Source: Rhizobium sp. BK251
GTDB taxonomy: Bacteria; Pseudomonadota; Alphaproteobacteria; Rhizobiales; Rhizobiaceae
Length of the DNA stretch: 64,000 bases
NCBI RefSeq assembly: GCF_004345245.1
Contig: NZ_SLUQ01000006.1
Location: 1 to 64,000 of the forward strand
Direction: 5' to 3'
In this document: positions 45,171-53,969 of the stretch, one piece after another
How the letters are laid out: every line of letters begins with the position of its first letter
Position numbering within the stretch: position 1 is the first letter of the stretch
Position numbers and translations under genes: made by a program
The notes under the pieces: generated by a model
The model's database searches: none
Told to the model about the DNA's origin: nothing
Seen by the model: only the letters and a program-made list of their open reading frames with translations

Positions 45171-46193
45171 CTAGCGCGCCATGAGCATGGCCTGGATGGC
45201 TGCGTGGGCATCGCCATGGTCTCTGCCGGCTCTAGGCAACTCGAGCGCTAGCTTCCTTCTCTCGGCGATCTCCAAGCACAGGTTTTGGATTGTGAATGTC
45301 TGGGAAAGCACGCTCCGAAACGATTCCTCCCAAGTGCTGGTCACGCCCGGGCCGATTATCTCGGCACATGTCACAAAATGCGAAAAGCCCTCGACAACTT
45401 GGGCACCCCGCGCCGCACCAGCCGCGTTGCCTCCGAGGACGAGTAGCGTGTCCTGCTGCTCGACCATGAAATTCATCCCATGGATGAAGTTTTCCGTCTC
45501 CGCGGCAATCGCGACGAGACCACCCGCCTCATGGAATTTTGCAGCACCATATTCCGCCGATCCAAGGTCCGGTCCGGCGCCGAGCAGGAAAAGCTTGCCT
45601 GCCGGTTCCATACGGCTTGCGATGTCACGGGCACGGGCGGCGGCAACGGCGAGCATGGAAGGGATATCATTGAAGAGCGGCAGCACCTTTTCCGGCGGCA
45701 TCGATCTCCAGGCAAGGGCGAGCTCCACCAGAGCCGCCAATGTCACGGCGTAGTCGAGCGTATGCGGCGTCTTGCGCGACAAAGGCGTGAACGGCAGAAG
45801 GATCGTGTCGGTGGCCGTCTGGTCGAGCGCGCTTGCGCTGCCGCAGGTAATCGCGATCACCCGGGCGCCCGCAGCCCGTGCCGCCTGCGCCGCCTCGACG
45901 GTCCGCTTCGTCCCGCCCGAAATCGAGGAGAGGATGACCGTGTCGTCCTCGCGAAACTGCGTGAAGCTCGCAAGCGTCATCGAGGTTGCGGGTACAACAT
46001 CGACACCAAGCGCAGCAAAGACGCCACCGAGTGCCGCTGGCGCGAAGGCGGAATCCCCGCATCCACCGGCAAATATCCGGCCCTCAAGTGGCAAAATGCG
46101 GCGAACCTGGGTGGCGATCGGTTCGACGCATTGAGGAAGGATCTCGGCTTGGGCGGCAATCTCCCGCGACATCATTGTATTGATCATCTTCAA
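45171..46193 (-). CDS. SIS-domain sugar isomerase/deglycase-like protein
   Basis: This 340-residue protein has two tandem SIS domains, as in the isomerase half of GlmS and in FrlB. GRIFAGGCGDSAFAPAAL and DDTVILSSISGGTKRTVEAA (S-I-S-G-x-T binding loop) are in the first; KLFLLGAGPDLGSAEYGAAKF and ETENFIHGMNFMV (E-x-x-x-H-G catalytic region) in the second. Substrates are sugar phosphates or phosphorylated amino-sugar/Amadori adducts. It is the last gene of the ribose-type ABC operon, overlapping the eIF2B-like gene by 4 bases. Confidence 0.88.
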   Translation of the reverse strand: MKMINTMMSREIAAQAEILPQCVEPIATQVRRILPLEGRIFAGGCGDSAFAPAALGGVFAALGVDVVPATSMTLASFTQFREDDTVILSSISGGTKRTVEAAQAARAAGARVIAITCGSASALDQTATDTILLPFTPLSRKTPHTLDYAVTLAALVELALAWRSMPPEKVLPLFNDIPSMLAVAAARARDIASRMEPAGKLFLLGAGPDLGSAEYGAAKFHEAGGLVAIAAETENFIHGMNFMVEQQDTLLVLGGNAAGAARGAQVVEGFSHFVTCAEIIGPGVTSTWEESFRSVLSQTFTIQNLCLEIAERRKLALELPRAGRDHGDAHAAIQAMLMAR

Positions 46194-47170
46194 TTCTTGC
46201 TGCCCATGAATGTTTCCTTGCCAAGCACCCAGATCGCTTGCGGCGGCACCATGCCGTGTTCCGTCAACAGGCCGGTGATCAGATGTGCCGGGATGACCTC
46301 GAGTTCCGGCGCACGCGTATCCGCAAGCTCGAGGCCCTTAATCTTCAGGCCGTCGAGCAGCGGATGATCGTAGCTCCTGACGGTCGGCGCCGGCCGGTGG
46401 CCCTCATAGCTACGCGTATCCAGTTTGAGCAGGTCGGTGCAGCCATAGACCTCGACGCCCTGGTCGCGGGCGAGACGGGCGATCATGCGGCTGCCGATCG
46501 TGTTGAGGAAACTGCCGTCGGCGCGCAGGGTTTCCACGCCGAGGAGAACTGTGTCGCACCACGCGAGCCCGTGTTCTATCGCGGCATCTGGGATGAACCG
46601 CACCGGCAGCCCGGCCGGCAGGAACTCCTCGAGATAGCGGGCGCCGCCGGCGATCGTCCGGCTTTCCGGAACCACGACGACAAGGTCGGATCTGGCGTTC
46701 GCGAGCGCAAGGATTATGGCTGCGACGGTGCTGGAATAGTCGAATGCCATGATGCCCTTGGCGCCGGAAAGGTGGCGGACGGCGCTGCTGACCAGCGCCT
46801 GCTTGCGCGCCGCAGCCGCCTTCGTCCAGTTACCGATCCGCTGCCGCAAGACATCGGCCTGCTCGTGCGCCGGGACCTCGTCGAGACCGGCAAGAAGAAG
46901 GGCCAGGCTGTTGCCGATAACCGGCGTGTCCTGGCCCCGGGTGCGCGAAATGAAGCCGGCGGCCAGTCGGGCACGGAGCAGCGCCTCACCCCTGTCCGGC
47001 ACCGAATTGAGTATGTGGAGCAGCAATTCATTGCCCAGCGCCACATGTCTGCTGGCGCCGAGAACACCCTCATCGACGATCTGCCAGAGATAGTGCAGGG
47101 TCACGTCGTCAGGGCCAGACAAGCCGGCATTTTCCAGGTCTTCCCGGTGTTCGAAACGCCTTTCGGGCAT
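46190..47170 (-). CDS. eIF2B alpha/beta/delta-like sugar-phosphate isomerase
   Basis: This 326-residue protein has the C-terminal eIF2B/MtnA/R15P-isomerase fold. Residues 115-300 carry IMAFDYSSTVAAIILALANA, VVPESRTIAGGARYLEEFLPAG, FIPDAAIEHGLAWCDTVLLGVETLRADGSFLNTIGSRMIARLA, YGCTDLLKLDTRSYEGH and APELEVIPAHLITGLLTEHG. An N-terminal helical domain precedes it. Bacterial relatives isomerise ribose-1,5-bisphosphate or methylthioribose-1-phosphate, converting an aldose-1-phosphate to a ketose. It is not a translation factor here. It abuts the PfkB gene by one base. Confidence 0.85.
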   Translation of the reverse strand: MPERRFEHREDLENAGLSGPDDVTLHYLWQIVDEGVLGASRHVALGNELLLHILNSVPDRGEALLRARLAAGFISRTRGQDTPVIGNSLALLLAGLDEVPAHEQADVLRQRIGNWTKAAAARKQALVSSAVRHLSGAKGIMAFDYSSTVAAIILALANARSDLVVVVPESRTIAGGARYLEEFLPAGLPVRFIPDAAIEHGLAWCDTVLLGVETLRADGSFLNTIGSRMIARLARDQGVEVYGCTDLLKLDTRSYEGHRPAPTVRSYDHPLLDGLKIKGLELADTRAPELEVIPAHLITGLLTEHGMVPPQAIWVLGKETFMGSKN

Positions 47171-48123
47171 CAGCGGCTCCTGCTCAGCACGTGCTGTTTT
47201 GCGATAGTCCGACCGGAGGAGGCAAGAAAGTCTTCCACGTCCTGCCGTTGCGGCATGGCAGCCTGCGCGCCGTAGTCCAGTGTGGCGAGCGCGGCAGCGG
47301 CATTGGCGAAAATCAGGCTTTCCTCGGCATCGGCGCCCTCCAGCCGGCGGGCGAGATAGGCGCCGGCAAAGCAGTCGCCGGCACCCGTCGTATCAATGGC
47401 CTTCACGGCGAAGCCGGATGCCTCAAGCGTGCCGTCGCTGGAAAGACGCCGGCAGCCGGCAGCACCCAGTGTCACGATGATCTCGCCGCCGGCTTTCAGC
47501 ATGCCGGGTTCCAGTCGCCGTCCAAGGGCATGCGAGGCTGCCTCGAGGGCTTCACTGTTCAGAAACAGCGTATCGACCAGCTTCAATATCTGGGAGAGTC
47601 TTTGCGGCTCCCGGCGAACATCCGGCGGTTCCAGATCGAGAGACACCGAGATGGCGCGCTCGGCCGCCATCTGGAAAGCGCTTAGCGTGAGCTCCGCCGA
47701 GCCATAGGTCGCGTGGACGTGGCGCACATTCTCGAAAGCGGCGGATACCAGATCCTCCGGCCTTGGGAGATAGGCGTCGGTTTCGAGCTTGATCAGGGAT
47801 TTCTCGCCGGAAGGCGAGAGAAGGATCACGCACATGAACGTGTTCACGCCCGCGACTTCCTTCACGAATTGCAGGTCGACGCCGTTCTCCTTAAGCTGTA
47901 CGCGCGCTTCGCGGCCGGCGGCATCGTCGCCGACAGCCGCGAGAAGACGGGTGCTGCGACCGAGCCTTGAAAGGGCAACGGCGGAATTGGCGGACATGCC
48001 TCCCGGGCGCTGCCCCAGATTGCGACCCGCGACCTTCTGGTCGAAACCGGGAACGGCGGGCACGGAAATGAAAAGATCCACATCGAGATCGCCGATGCAG
48101 AGAACATCTATTTCGGTATTCAC
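47170..48123 (-). CDS. PfkB family sugar kinase
   Basis: This 317-residue protein has a GTG start at 48123 overlapping the permease stop (GTGA). VLCIGDLDVDLFISVPAVPG and GRNLGQRPGGMSANSAVALSRLG give the N-terminal ribokinase motif with a GG; the C-terminal AIDTTGAGDCFAGAYLARRLEG carries the catalytic Asp and the anion hole. Substrate could be ribose-like, fructose-like or an Amadori sugar. It should phosphorylate the sugar imported by the ABC system for the isomerases that follow. Confidence 0.92.
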   Translation of the reverse strand: MNTEIDVLCIGDLDVDLFISVPAVPGFDQKVAGRNLGQRPGGMSANSAVALSRLGRSTRLLAAVGDDAAGREARVQLKENGVDLQFVKEVAGVNTFMCVILLSPSGEKSLIKLETDAYLPRPEDLVSAAFENVRHVHATYGSAELTLSAFQMAAERAISVSLDLEPPDVRREPQRLSQILKLVDTLFLNSEALEAASHALGRRLEPGMLKAGGEIIVTLGAAGCRRLSSDGTLEASGFAVKAIDTTGAGDCFAGAYLARRLEGADAEESLIFANAAAALATLDYGAQAAMPQRQDVEDFLASSGRTIAKQHVLSRSR

Positions 48124-49097
48124 TGATTGATGCTCCAAAGTCTGCGCAGGTTCCCCGCGCGCGAGACCGACGCGATCAGCATCACGCCGATGATGCCAAG
48201 CTGCCAGGCAGGCGAGATGTTGGCCAGTTGCAAGCCGATCTGAAGGGTCGTTACGATCAGGATGGCGATGATCGTCCCGGGAATGCCCCCCGTACCGCCG
48301 AAAATATGGGTACCGCCCAGAACGGCGATCGTCACCGCCAGAAGTTCCATGCCCTTGCCGGCGTCCGGGCGGGCCGCGAGAAACCAGGACAGCGAGATGA
48401 TGCTGCCGAGTGCCGAGAGAAAGCCGCTCAGCACGTAAAGCCCGACGCGCAGACGAACGACGTTGAGACCGGAAAGGTGTGCTGCGCGCTCGTCGTTGCC
48501 GCAGGCAACAATATGTCGACCGACGGTTGTGCGCTTCAGCATGACGTGGAGGACAAACGCCACCGGCAGAAGCACGAAGAGGAAGGCGTTCGGCATGCCA
48601 AGCGTCGTTCCCTGGCCGAGCCAGCCGAACGCCTGCGGAAAGCCACCGATCGGCGTCCCCTGCGTGGTCGCCAGCGCCACGCCGCCATAGGCGAACATCG
48701 TCGCGAGCGTCGCCATCAGCGAGGGGATATTGAGAACGTTGACGAGAATACCGTTCACAAGCCCGAGCAGGCCGCCGAAAAGCAGACCCGCGATGCAGGC
48801 CGGCCAGACGCCGAGGCCGGCCGCAACCAGAGCGCCGATGAAAACGCCGACCAGCGACACGATCGAGCCAACCGAAAGATCGATGCCGGGGCCGCCGGCC
48901 AGGATGATCAGGGTCTGGCCGAGGCCGAGCAGCCCGAGAATCGGCACGTATTGCAGCAGGTAGGGCAGGGTGCTCGCCTGAAGGAAATACGGTGACAGCA
49001 GGCTCATGGCGATGAGTGCGACCAGCCACAGGCAGAGCAGAAGCACCAGCCGGGCCTTGAGTGGGTCGCCCTGAAGGCGTGTCAACAGATTGGACAT
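48120..49097 (-). CDS. ABC sugar permease (RbsC type)
   Basis: This 325-residue, about 10-TM protein has GLLGLGQTLIILAGGPGIDLSVGSIVSLVGVFIGALVA, FGGLLGLVNGILVNVLNIPSLMATLATM, RHIVACGNDERAAHLSGLNVVRLRVGLYVLSGFLSALG, and VLGGTHIFGGTGGIPGTIIAILIVTTLQ. These are the hallmark loops of CUT2 (ribose, xylose, autoinducer-2) permeases. It is paired with the next gene, whose stop is at its own start, so the importer has two dissimilar permeases. Confidence 0.95.
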   Translation of the reverse strand: MSNLLTRLQGDPLKARLVLLLCLWLVALIAMSLLSPYFLQASTLPYLLQYVPILGLLGLGQTLIILAGGPGIDLSVGSIVSLVGVFIGALVAAGLGVWPACIAGLLFGGLLGLVNGILVNVLNIPSLMATLATMFAYGGVALATTQGTPIGGFPQAFGWLGQGTTLGMPNAFLFVLLPVAFVLHVMLKRTTVGRHIVACGNDERAAHLSGLNVVRLRVGLYVLSGFLSALGSIISLSWFLAARPDAGKGMELLAVTIAVLGGTHIFGGTGGIPGTIIAILIVTTLQIGLQLANISPAWQLGIIGVMLIASVSRAGNLRRLWSINQ

Positions 49098-50077
49098 CAG
49101 AAACCTCTCGCTCGCTTTCGGTTGTGGAGTGCGTCTGCGGCGAGCACGATGATGAGCAGCGAGCCGATGATGACCGTCTCCCAGAGAGACGAAACACCGA
49201 CCAGAACAAGCCCGTTCTGGATGACACGGATGAATATCACGCCGAGCAGCGTTCCGACGAGGCTGCCCACGCCGCCGCGTATGCTGGTACCCCCGAGGAT
49301 CGTAGCGGCGATCGCTTCAAGCGCGATCGTGGTGCCGATATTGATCTCGACGTTGCGCAGGCGCGCGACATAGAGGAGGGCGGCGAACCCGGCGAGGCAA
49401 CCGAGGAGGGCATAGGCGGCAATCTTCGTGCGATCAACGTTGATGCCCACGAGCCGCGCCGATGGCTCGCTGCATCCGATTGCGTAAAGATGCCGTCCGA
49501 ATGACACCTGCCGCAGAAGCAGCCAGCAGACCGCATAGACGCAGGCGATGACGATCGCCGCGGCCGGGATGGAAAAGACCGACCCGTTAATCATCGGCGA
49601 GAGCGTGCCGGGCAGGCCGGAGATCCAGGCTCCGCCAATGACGAGGAACATCACGGCCGAGAAGATATACATGGAGCCAAGCGTCGCAATGATCGGCGGC
49701 ACCTTCAGCTTGGTCGCGAGGAAACCGTTCCAGCTTCCCAGGAGCGTGCCCGTCAGCAGGCCGAGCGGGGCAACGACGATCGAGGGTAGCCCGGCCTGGT
49801 AGCCCTTGCCGATGATGATCGCCGACACCGCAAGGATGCCGCCGACACTGACATCGATGCCTCCCATGATGATCACCAATGTCATCCCGGCGCTGACGAT
49901 CGCCAGTTCCAACGCCGTCCTTAGCATCTGAATCAGGTTCAAGGACGTCAGAAAATAGGGAGAGGCGAAAGAGAATGCCGTCCCCACAACGAGGATGGCG
50001 ATCAGAAGAGCCAGTTCGCGCGTGGCAGTCGGCGAGGCCAGGCGCAGGGCCGGGCGGAGGGCGGTAGCATCTTGCAT
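49097..50077 (-). CDS. ABC sugar permease (RbsC type)
   Basis: This 326-residue protein starts at 50077 (MQDATALRPALRLASPTATREL); longer starts have no ribosome site. CUT2 features: AIVSAGMTLVIIMGGIDVSVGGILAVSAIIIG, WNGFLATKLKVPPIIATLG, SFGRHLYAIGCSEPSARLVGINVDRTK, and ILGGTSIRGGVGSLVGTLLGVIFIRVIQNGLVLVGVSS. A heterodimeric permease pair of this kind is seen in Lsr/Rha-type importers. Confidence 0.95.
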   Translation of the reverse strand: MQDATALRPALRLASPTATRELALLIAILVVGTAFSFASPYFLTSLNLIQMLRTALELAIVSAGMTLVIIMGGIDVSVGGILAVSAIIIGKGYQAGLPSIVVAPLGLLTGTLLGSWNGFLATKLKVPPIIATLGSMYIFSAVMFLVIGGAWISGLPGTLSPMINGSVFSIPAAAIVIACVYAVCWLLLRQVSFGRHLYAIGCSEPSARLVGINVDRTKIAAYALLGCLAGFAALLYVARLRNVEINIGTTIALEAIAATILGGTSIRGGVGSLVGTLLGVIFIRVIQNGLVLVGVSSLWETVIIGSLLIIVLAADALHNRKRARGF

Positions 50078-50141
50078 TGTCACGGCTTCCGATTTCTCCC
50101 GGCAAAGCGACGTGGCTTTGCCGGGATGACGACGGGTTGGA

Positions 50142-51125
50142 TCAGAAGTTGAAGTCGGCGATGTTGTCCTTGGTGAAAACCATCGGCGCGCCAAGGAGAA
50201 GGATCTTGTCGTCGGGCATCCACTTCACATCCGCGTCCAGTCCGTCAACCTTCGGCGAGGTGTCGAACTTGGCGCTATCGGCGATCTGCTTACCCGCCCA
50301 CACGGTGAGGTAGCCGAGGTCGGAGGGGTTCCAGAGGACGGTGTAGGTCATCGCACCGCTGGTCACATAGTCGCGCACCGTGTTTGGCGAGCAGAAGCCG
50401 GTGGTGACGATTGTGCCTGTACGGCCGGCAGCCTCCACGGCCTGGCCAATGCCGGGGCATGTGGTCGAGGCGATGCCGATGATACCCTTCAGATCCGGAT
50501 TGCGGGTCATGGCGTCCGTCGCGAACTGGAAGGCGCGCGCGGCCGTGCCGTCGGTATGGTCGACGGAAACGATCTGCAGATCTGGATAGGTCGACTTTGC
50601 GCGCTCCTGGATCGCGGCGATCCAGTTGTTGAGGCTAGCAATCGTCGGCGCATCCGAGATGATGGCAATCTTGCCTTCCTTGCCGACGCGTTTGACCATC
50701 TCGTCGAGGATCGTGTAGCCGAGATCCTTGTCCATTGCCTGAGCGACATAGAATTCGCGGTCGCTGCCGGCGGCATCGGCATCGGACGTGATGACGTGCA
50801 CGCCCTTCTTTGTCGCCGCCGCGATTGCCGGCTTCAGGGTTTCGACATCAACCGGCGAAACGCCGACGACGTTGAAGCCCTGGTTGACGAAGCTTTCGAA
50901 AATGCGGAGCTGATCAGCGGAATTGGTCGTGGTTGGCCCCTGCTGGACATAGTCAACGCCGAACTTTGCTGCGGCCTTCTTCGCTCCTTCCTCCATCGCG
51001 ACGTAGTAGGGAATACCCTGGATCTGCGGAACGAAGGCCACCCGCACGTCGGCGGCATGGGCGCTCAGGATGACAGCAGCATTCGCGGCCAGGCCGATGA
51101 GGGCGGACTTGATGATATTCTTCAT
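50142..51125 (-). CDS. Ribose-type periplasmic sugar-binding protein
   Basis: This 327-residue protein has a signal peptide MKNIIKSALIGLAANAAVIL then SAHA, followed by DVRVAFVPQIQGIPYYVAMEEGAKKAAAKFGVDYVQQGP. The PBP type 1 fold includes GFNVVGVSPVDVETLKPAIAAATKKGVHVITSDADAAGSDREFYV, IGIASTTCPGIGQAVEAAGRTG and VLWNPSDLGYLTVWAGKQI. The Tyr-Tyr after IPY and the Asp in SDAD are in usual ligand positions. The pattern recalls LsrB/RhaS (autoinducer-2, rhamnose) rather than RbsB. It lies between the permeases and the ATPase gene. Confidence 0.93.
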   Translation of the reverse strand: MKNIIKSALIGLAANAAVILSAHAADVRVAFVPQIQGIPYYVAMEEGAKKAAAKFGVDYVQQGPTTTNSADQLRIFESFVNQGFNVVGVSPVDVETLKPAIAAATKKGVHVITSDADAAGSDREFYVAQAMDKDLGYTILDEMVKRVGKEGKIAIISDAPTIASLNNWIAAIQERAKSTYPDLQIVSVDHTDGTAARAFQFATDAMTRNPDLKGIIGIASTTCPGIGQAVEAAGRTGTIVTTGFCSPNTVRDYVTSGAMTYTVLWNPSDLGYLTVWAGKQIADSAKFDTSPKVDGLDADVKWMPDDKILLLGAPMVFTKDNIADFNF

Positions 51126-51186
51126 GTTTCAGTTCCCTTTGTTTTTTGTTGCGGCGAACCGGCGGACCGGCAATGCTTTCAGCGCC

Positions 51187-51939
51187 TCATGAGGCAGCGG
51201 CGCGGACTTCATGGGCCCCCGTGATGAGGCCGATGATTTCTTGGGGTGTGGTTTTGCGGGTCTCGCGCACAGCGATGCAGCGTCCGTGGCGCATGACGGA
51301 AATGCGATCCGAGACTTCGAAGACGTCCTGGATATTGTGGGAGATCAGGACGACGGACTTGCCCTGCCGGCGCAGGCGAACGACGAAATCGAGAACCTTG
51401 CGGACTTCTGCGACGGCAAGTGCCGCGGTCGGTTCGTCCATGATGATGAGGCGGGCATCCATGTTGAGCGCACGGGCGATTGCCACACCCTGCCGCTGTC
51501 CCCCGGACATCGATTCCACCCAGCTGTCGATGCTCGGCACATGCACGTCGAGCTGGTCCAGGAGTTCGGCGGTACGCTTGCGCATGGCCGGCAGGTCGAG
51601 AAATGGAATGCCGAAGCGCGGTCGCTTGATTTCACGGCCGAGGAAGATGTTGTCGACCACGGTCATCTTTCCCGCTAGCGCCAGTTCCTGGTAGATCGTG
51701 GCGATGCCGCTTTGCCAGGCATCCTGCGGCGAGCGGAACCGGACGATCTCGCCGAGCATTCGGATCTCACCCTCGTCCGGCGTGTGTGCACCTGACATCG
51801 TCTTGATAAGGGTGGACTTGCCGGCGCCGTTATCGCCGACGAGCGCCATGACCTCGGAATCGGCGACTTCGAAATCGACGTGGTTGAGCGCGGTCAATCC
51901 ACCGAAGCGCTTTACGATTCCCGACATCTTGAAGACCAT
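51187..51939 (-). CDS. ABC sugar importer ATP-binding protein (single-domain RbsA type)
   Basis: This 250-residue protein has Walker A LVGDNGAGKSTLIK, Q-loop AIYQELALA, signature SMSGGQRQGVAIARAL, Walker B ARLIIMDEPTAALA and H-loop VVLISHNIQDV. Only one nucleotide-binding domain is present, so the functional ATPase is a homodimer rather than the fused two-domain RbsA. It is the gene after the regulator-kinase fusion, 2 bases apart, and thus under the same promoter. Confidence 0.95.
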   Translation of the reverse strand: MVFKMSGIVKRFGGLTALNHVDFEVADSEVMALVGDNGAGKSTLIKTMSGAHTPDEGEIRMLGEIVRFRSPQDAWQSGIATIYQELALAGKMTVVDNIFLGREIKRPRFGIPFLDLPAMRKRTAELLDQLDVHVPSIDSWVESMSGGQRQGVAIARALNMDARLIIMDEPTAALAVAEVRKVLDFVVRLRRQGKSVVLISHNIQDVFEVSDRISVMRHGRCIAVRETRKTTPQEIIGLITGAHEVRAAAS

Positions 51940-51941
51940 AT

Positions 51942-53141
51942 CTATCCCCTGTTTTGAGCTGGCGTTCTTGTTTGCGCCGCGGCTGAGGTGAGTGCGGCTT
52001 CGAGTTCCGCGAATGTTGAAATGCGACCCTGTGCTCCCTCGGCAGTGGTCGCCAGGCTTCCGGCAATAGCCGCGTGGCGGGCAGCATCCTCAAGCGAGGC
52101 GCCGTGGAGCCAAAAGCTTAGGAATACGCCGGCAAAGGCATCGCCGGCGCCGGTTGCGTCTACCCTTTCGACTGGGAGGGCGGGAACCTCGATCTGCGGT
52201 CCGCCGCCCTTGCGGAAGACGACTGCGCCGAATTCCCCGAGCGTAAGGACCACGTCGCCACGCTGTTTGACGCGCGACAGCAAATCGTGGGTCTGCTGGA
52301 TCATGGTCGCGACCGGGGTGCGGAAGTCGAAGATTTCCCGCAGCGTGACATCGTTGATGAAGGTCAGATCGATGTGTCTGACCAGATCCATGAACGCCTC
52401 CGGCGTCCTGGAACTCTCCGGCAGACCCGTGGAGTGCAGGCTGATTTTCCAGCCGGCATTATGGAAACGCTCGATCGAGCCGATCATGCGCTCGTAGTGG
52501 TAACCCTCGACGTGAAGGCAGGCGGGCCGCGCTTCGGGCAGCACCTCCATATTGGCAGTGAGGTCGACTTCGCTTAGCTCAAAGGGCTCGTTAATGATCG
52601 TGCGACTGCCGTTGAGCTCTATGATAACGATCGCCCGCGACAGGCGATTGTTGAGCGAGCGGCGGATGGGGAGTGCATGGACGCCGCGTCCCGAAAGCTC
52701 GGCCAAGGCCCAATCGCTGTCGGGATCATCGCCGACGGCTGTTGCAAGTTCGACATTCAATGCGAAGGGTGAGCCGACGCCGGCGGCGGCGACCGCGACG
52801 TTTGCCGCCGGTCCGCCCAGCGCCTTTTCGATGTGGCGCGCGGTGATGCGATCGTCGCGGTGGGGTAGGACGCTGACACGGCAGAGATAATCGACACTGA
52901 TGTAACCGACGACCAGGAGCCTCGGCAAGCCTGCGATATCGCGCGACGTGCCGGCGTCGCGACCTGAAAGCGAGCGCGCAACGGCGCTCGGCCTGTAGGT
53001 GAGTGCTGCGATGGCCTTTTCGATGCGCGCACGCGTTGTCTCTCTAACGACCGCCGTGCCGTTGATGTAATTCGACACCGTGCCGATGGAAACGCCTGCG
53101 GCGTGTGCGACATCGCTAATGGTGGGGCGCTTTCGTTGCAT
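51942..53141 (-). CDS. LacI-HTH / PfkB sugar kinase fusion protein
   Basis: This 399-residue protein starts at 53141 (MQRKRPTISDVAHAAGVSIG). Residues 7-60 are a complete LacI helix-turn-helix and hinge (TISDVAHAAGVSIGTVSNYI, RPSAVARSLSGR). From about 75 to 385 it is a PfkB kinase (LLVVGYISVDYLCRVSVLPH, ALGGPAANVAVAAAGVG, VERVDATGAGDAFAGVFLSFW). The usual LacI effector domain is replaced by the kinase, so a sugar substrate itself could gate DNA binding. It heads the operon and a LacI-type palindrome lies 14 bases upstream of its start. Few or no common LacI regulators have this domain pair, though HTH-kinase fusions are known in the ROK family. Confidence 0.92.
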   Translation of the reverse strand: MQRKRPTISDVAHAAGVSIGTVSNYINGTAVVRETTRARIEKAIAALTYRPSAVARSLSGRDAGTSRDIAGLPRLLVVGYISVDYLCRVSVLPHRDDRITARHIEKALGGPAANVAVAAAGVGSPFALNVELATAVGDDPDSDWALAELSGRGVHALPIRRSLNNRLSRAIVIIELNGSRTIINEPFELSEVDLTANMEVLPEARPACLHVEGYHYERMIGSIERFHNAGWKISLHSTGLPESSRTPEAFMDLVRHIDLTFINDVTLREIFDFRTPVATMIQQTHDLLSRVKQRGDVVLTLGEFGAVVFRKGGGPQIEVPALPVERVDATGAGDAFAGVFLSFWLHGASLEDAARHAAIAGSLATTAEGAQGRISTFAELEAALTSAAAQTRTPAQNRG

Positions 53142-53154
53142 TAAGGCAATCCAA

Positions 53155-53168
53155 TTGAAGCGCTTCAA
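53155..53168. promoter_or_regulatory. LacI-type operator (TTGAAGCGCTTCAA)
   Basis: TTGAAGCGCTTCAA is a perfect 14-base palindrome with central GCGC, a common LacI-family half-site architecture (TGAAGC-GCTTCA). It starts 14 bases upstream of the fusion gene's ATG, so binding would block transcription or initiation. The HTH of the fusion protein is the obvious candidate ligand. Confidence 0.8.
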
Positions 53169-53639
53169 CGTTAGCCATCAGTCGTCAGAGCCTCAACAGA
53201 TTCATATTCTAAATATCCCACGCAGCGACCTTCTGGCATCGAGATGCCAAGCCCCGAGCAGGATTCGATTGCTAATGGCGCAAGATTTTTGAATTTTTTT
53301 CAAAGCGAAAGGCGCCCGTCGGTGGCCGCGAGTGCTCAAATCGCAAGCATCGGAATTCCTGCCTAGAAAATGGCCTTAGTCAAATGTCAGGAGGGCCCAA
53401 GACGCATTGTAGCTCTCTCTCGACATCCTCCTGGATGGCATTCACGGCCATGACTATGTCGACCGTCTTTGATGCCATCCGGTTTCTTCGGCCAGCTTCC
53501 CGATGTCAGCAATGTGATCCGCCACCGCCGTCCTTGCCCAAGATACCGATCGTATTCGATCAGGTGAATGTTCGAGCGCGTCTGCCTTCCGCTCCGCGCT
53601 CCTCAACAATCTTCTGCACGCTCACATGCTTCCCGACGA
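53169..53639. other. Gap upstream of the second sugar operon
   Basis: About 470 bases hold the promoter of the fusion-kinase operon near 53170-53300 (AT-richer). Short plausible stretches on the minus strand (for instance near 53400-53640) are in different frames and lack starts. No family is recognised. Confidence 0.4.
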
Positions 53640-53969
53640 TCAGTAGCATACCTCTATCCTGACGGGATGGCCGAGGCTGTTGCGGGTCCATTGCCACTGG
53701 CATTGGTCATAGTAATAGTCGTCGTCATCGCCAAAGAAGAACGGCCTGTGGTCGCGGAAGCGGCCAGCAAAGTGATCGCCACCAAACGAGCGGTTTCCCC
53801 CTCCGCCGAAGTGACTGCTGCTCATACCAAATCCGCCCTCGTGCCCGCCACCACCGTGGCCACCGCCGCCACCGCCATGGGCTAGTGCGGGTGTTATTGA
53901 TGCCATGGAACCGACTGCGAGTGTCAAAGCGATCAGACTTGTCGCTGCGATCTTACGAAGCGTGGACAT
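53640..53969 (-). CDS. Secreted Gly/His-rich protein
   Basis: This 109-residue protein has a signal peptide (MSTLRKIAATSLIALTLAVG, then SMASITPALA). The mature part is dominated by HGGGGGGHGGGGHEGGFG, then HFGGGG, DHFAG and a DDDDYYYDQCQWQW acidic-aromatic segment, ending PVRIEVCY. This composition suggests metal (His/Asp) binding or a low-complexity envelope protein found in many Rhizobiales. Two cysteines near the C-terminus may form a disulfide. The exact family is not recognised. Confidence 0.75.
   Translation of the reverse strand: MSTLRKIAATSLIALTLAVGSMASITPALAHGGGGGGHGGGGHEGGFGMSSSHFGGGGNRSFGGDHFAGRFRDHRPFFFGDDDDYYYDQCQWQWTRNSLGHPVRIEVCY

Noticed and set aside
53384..53662. A plus-strand 92-codon frame in the gap before the Gly/His-rich gene
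   Set aside because: No start signal or domain; the minus strand has equally weak frames, so neither is called.
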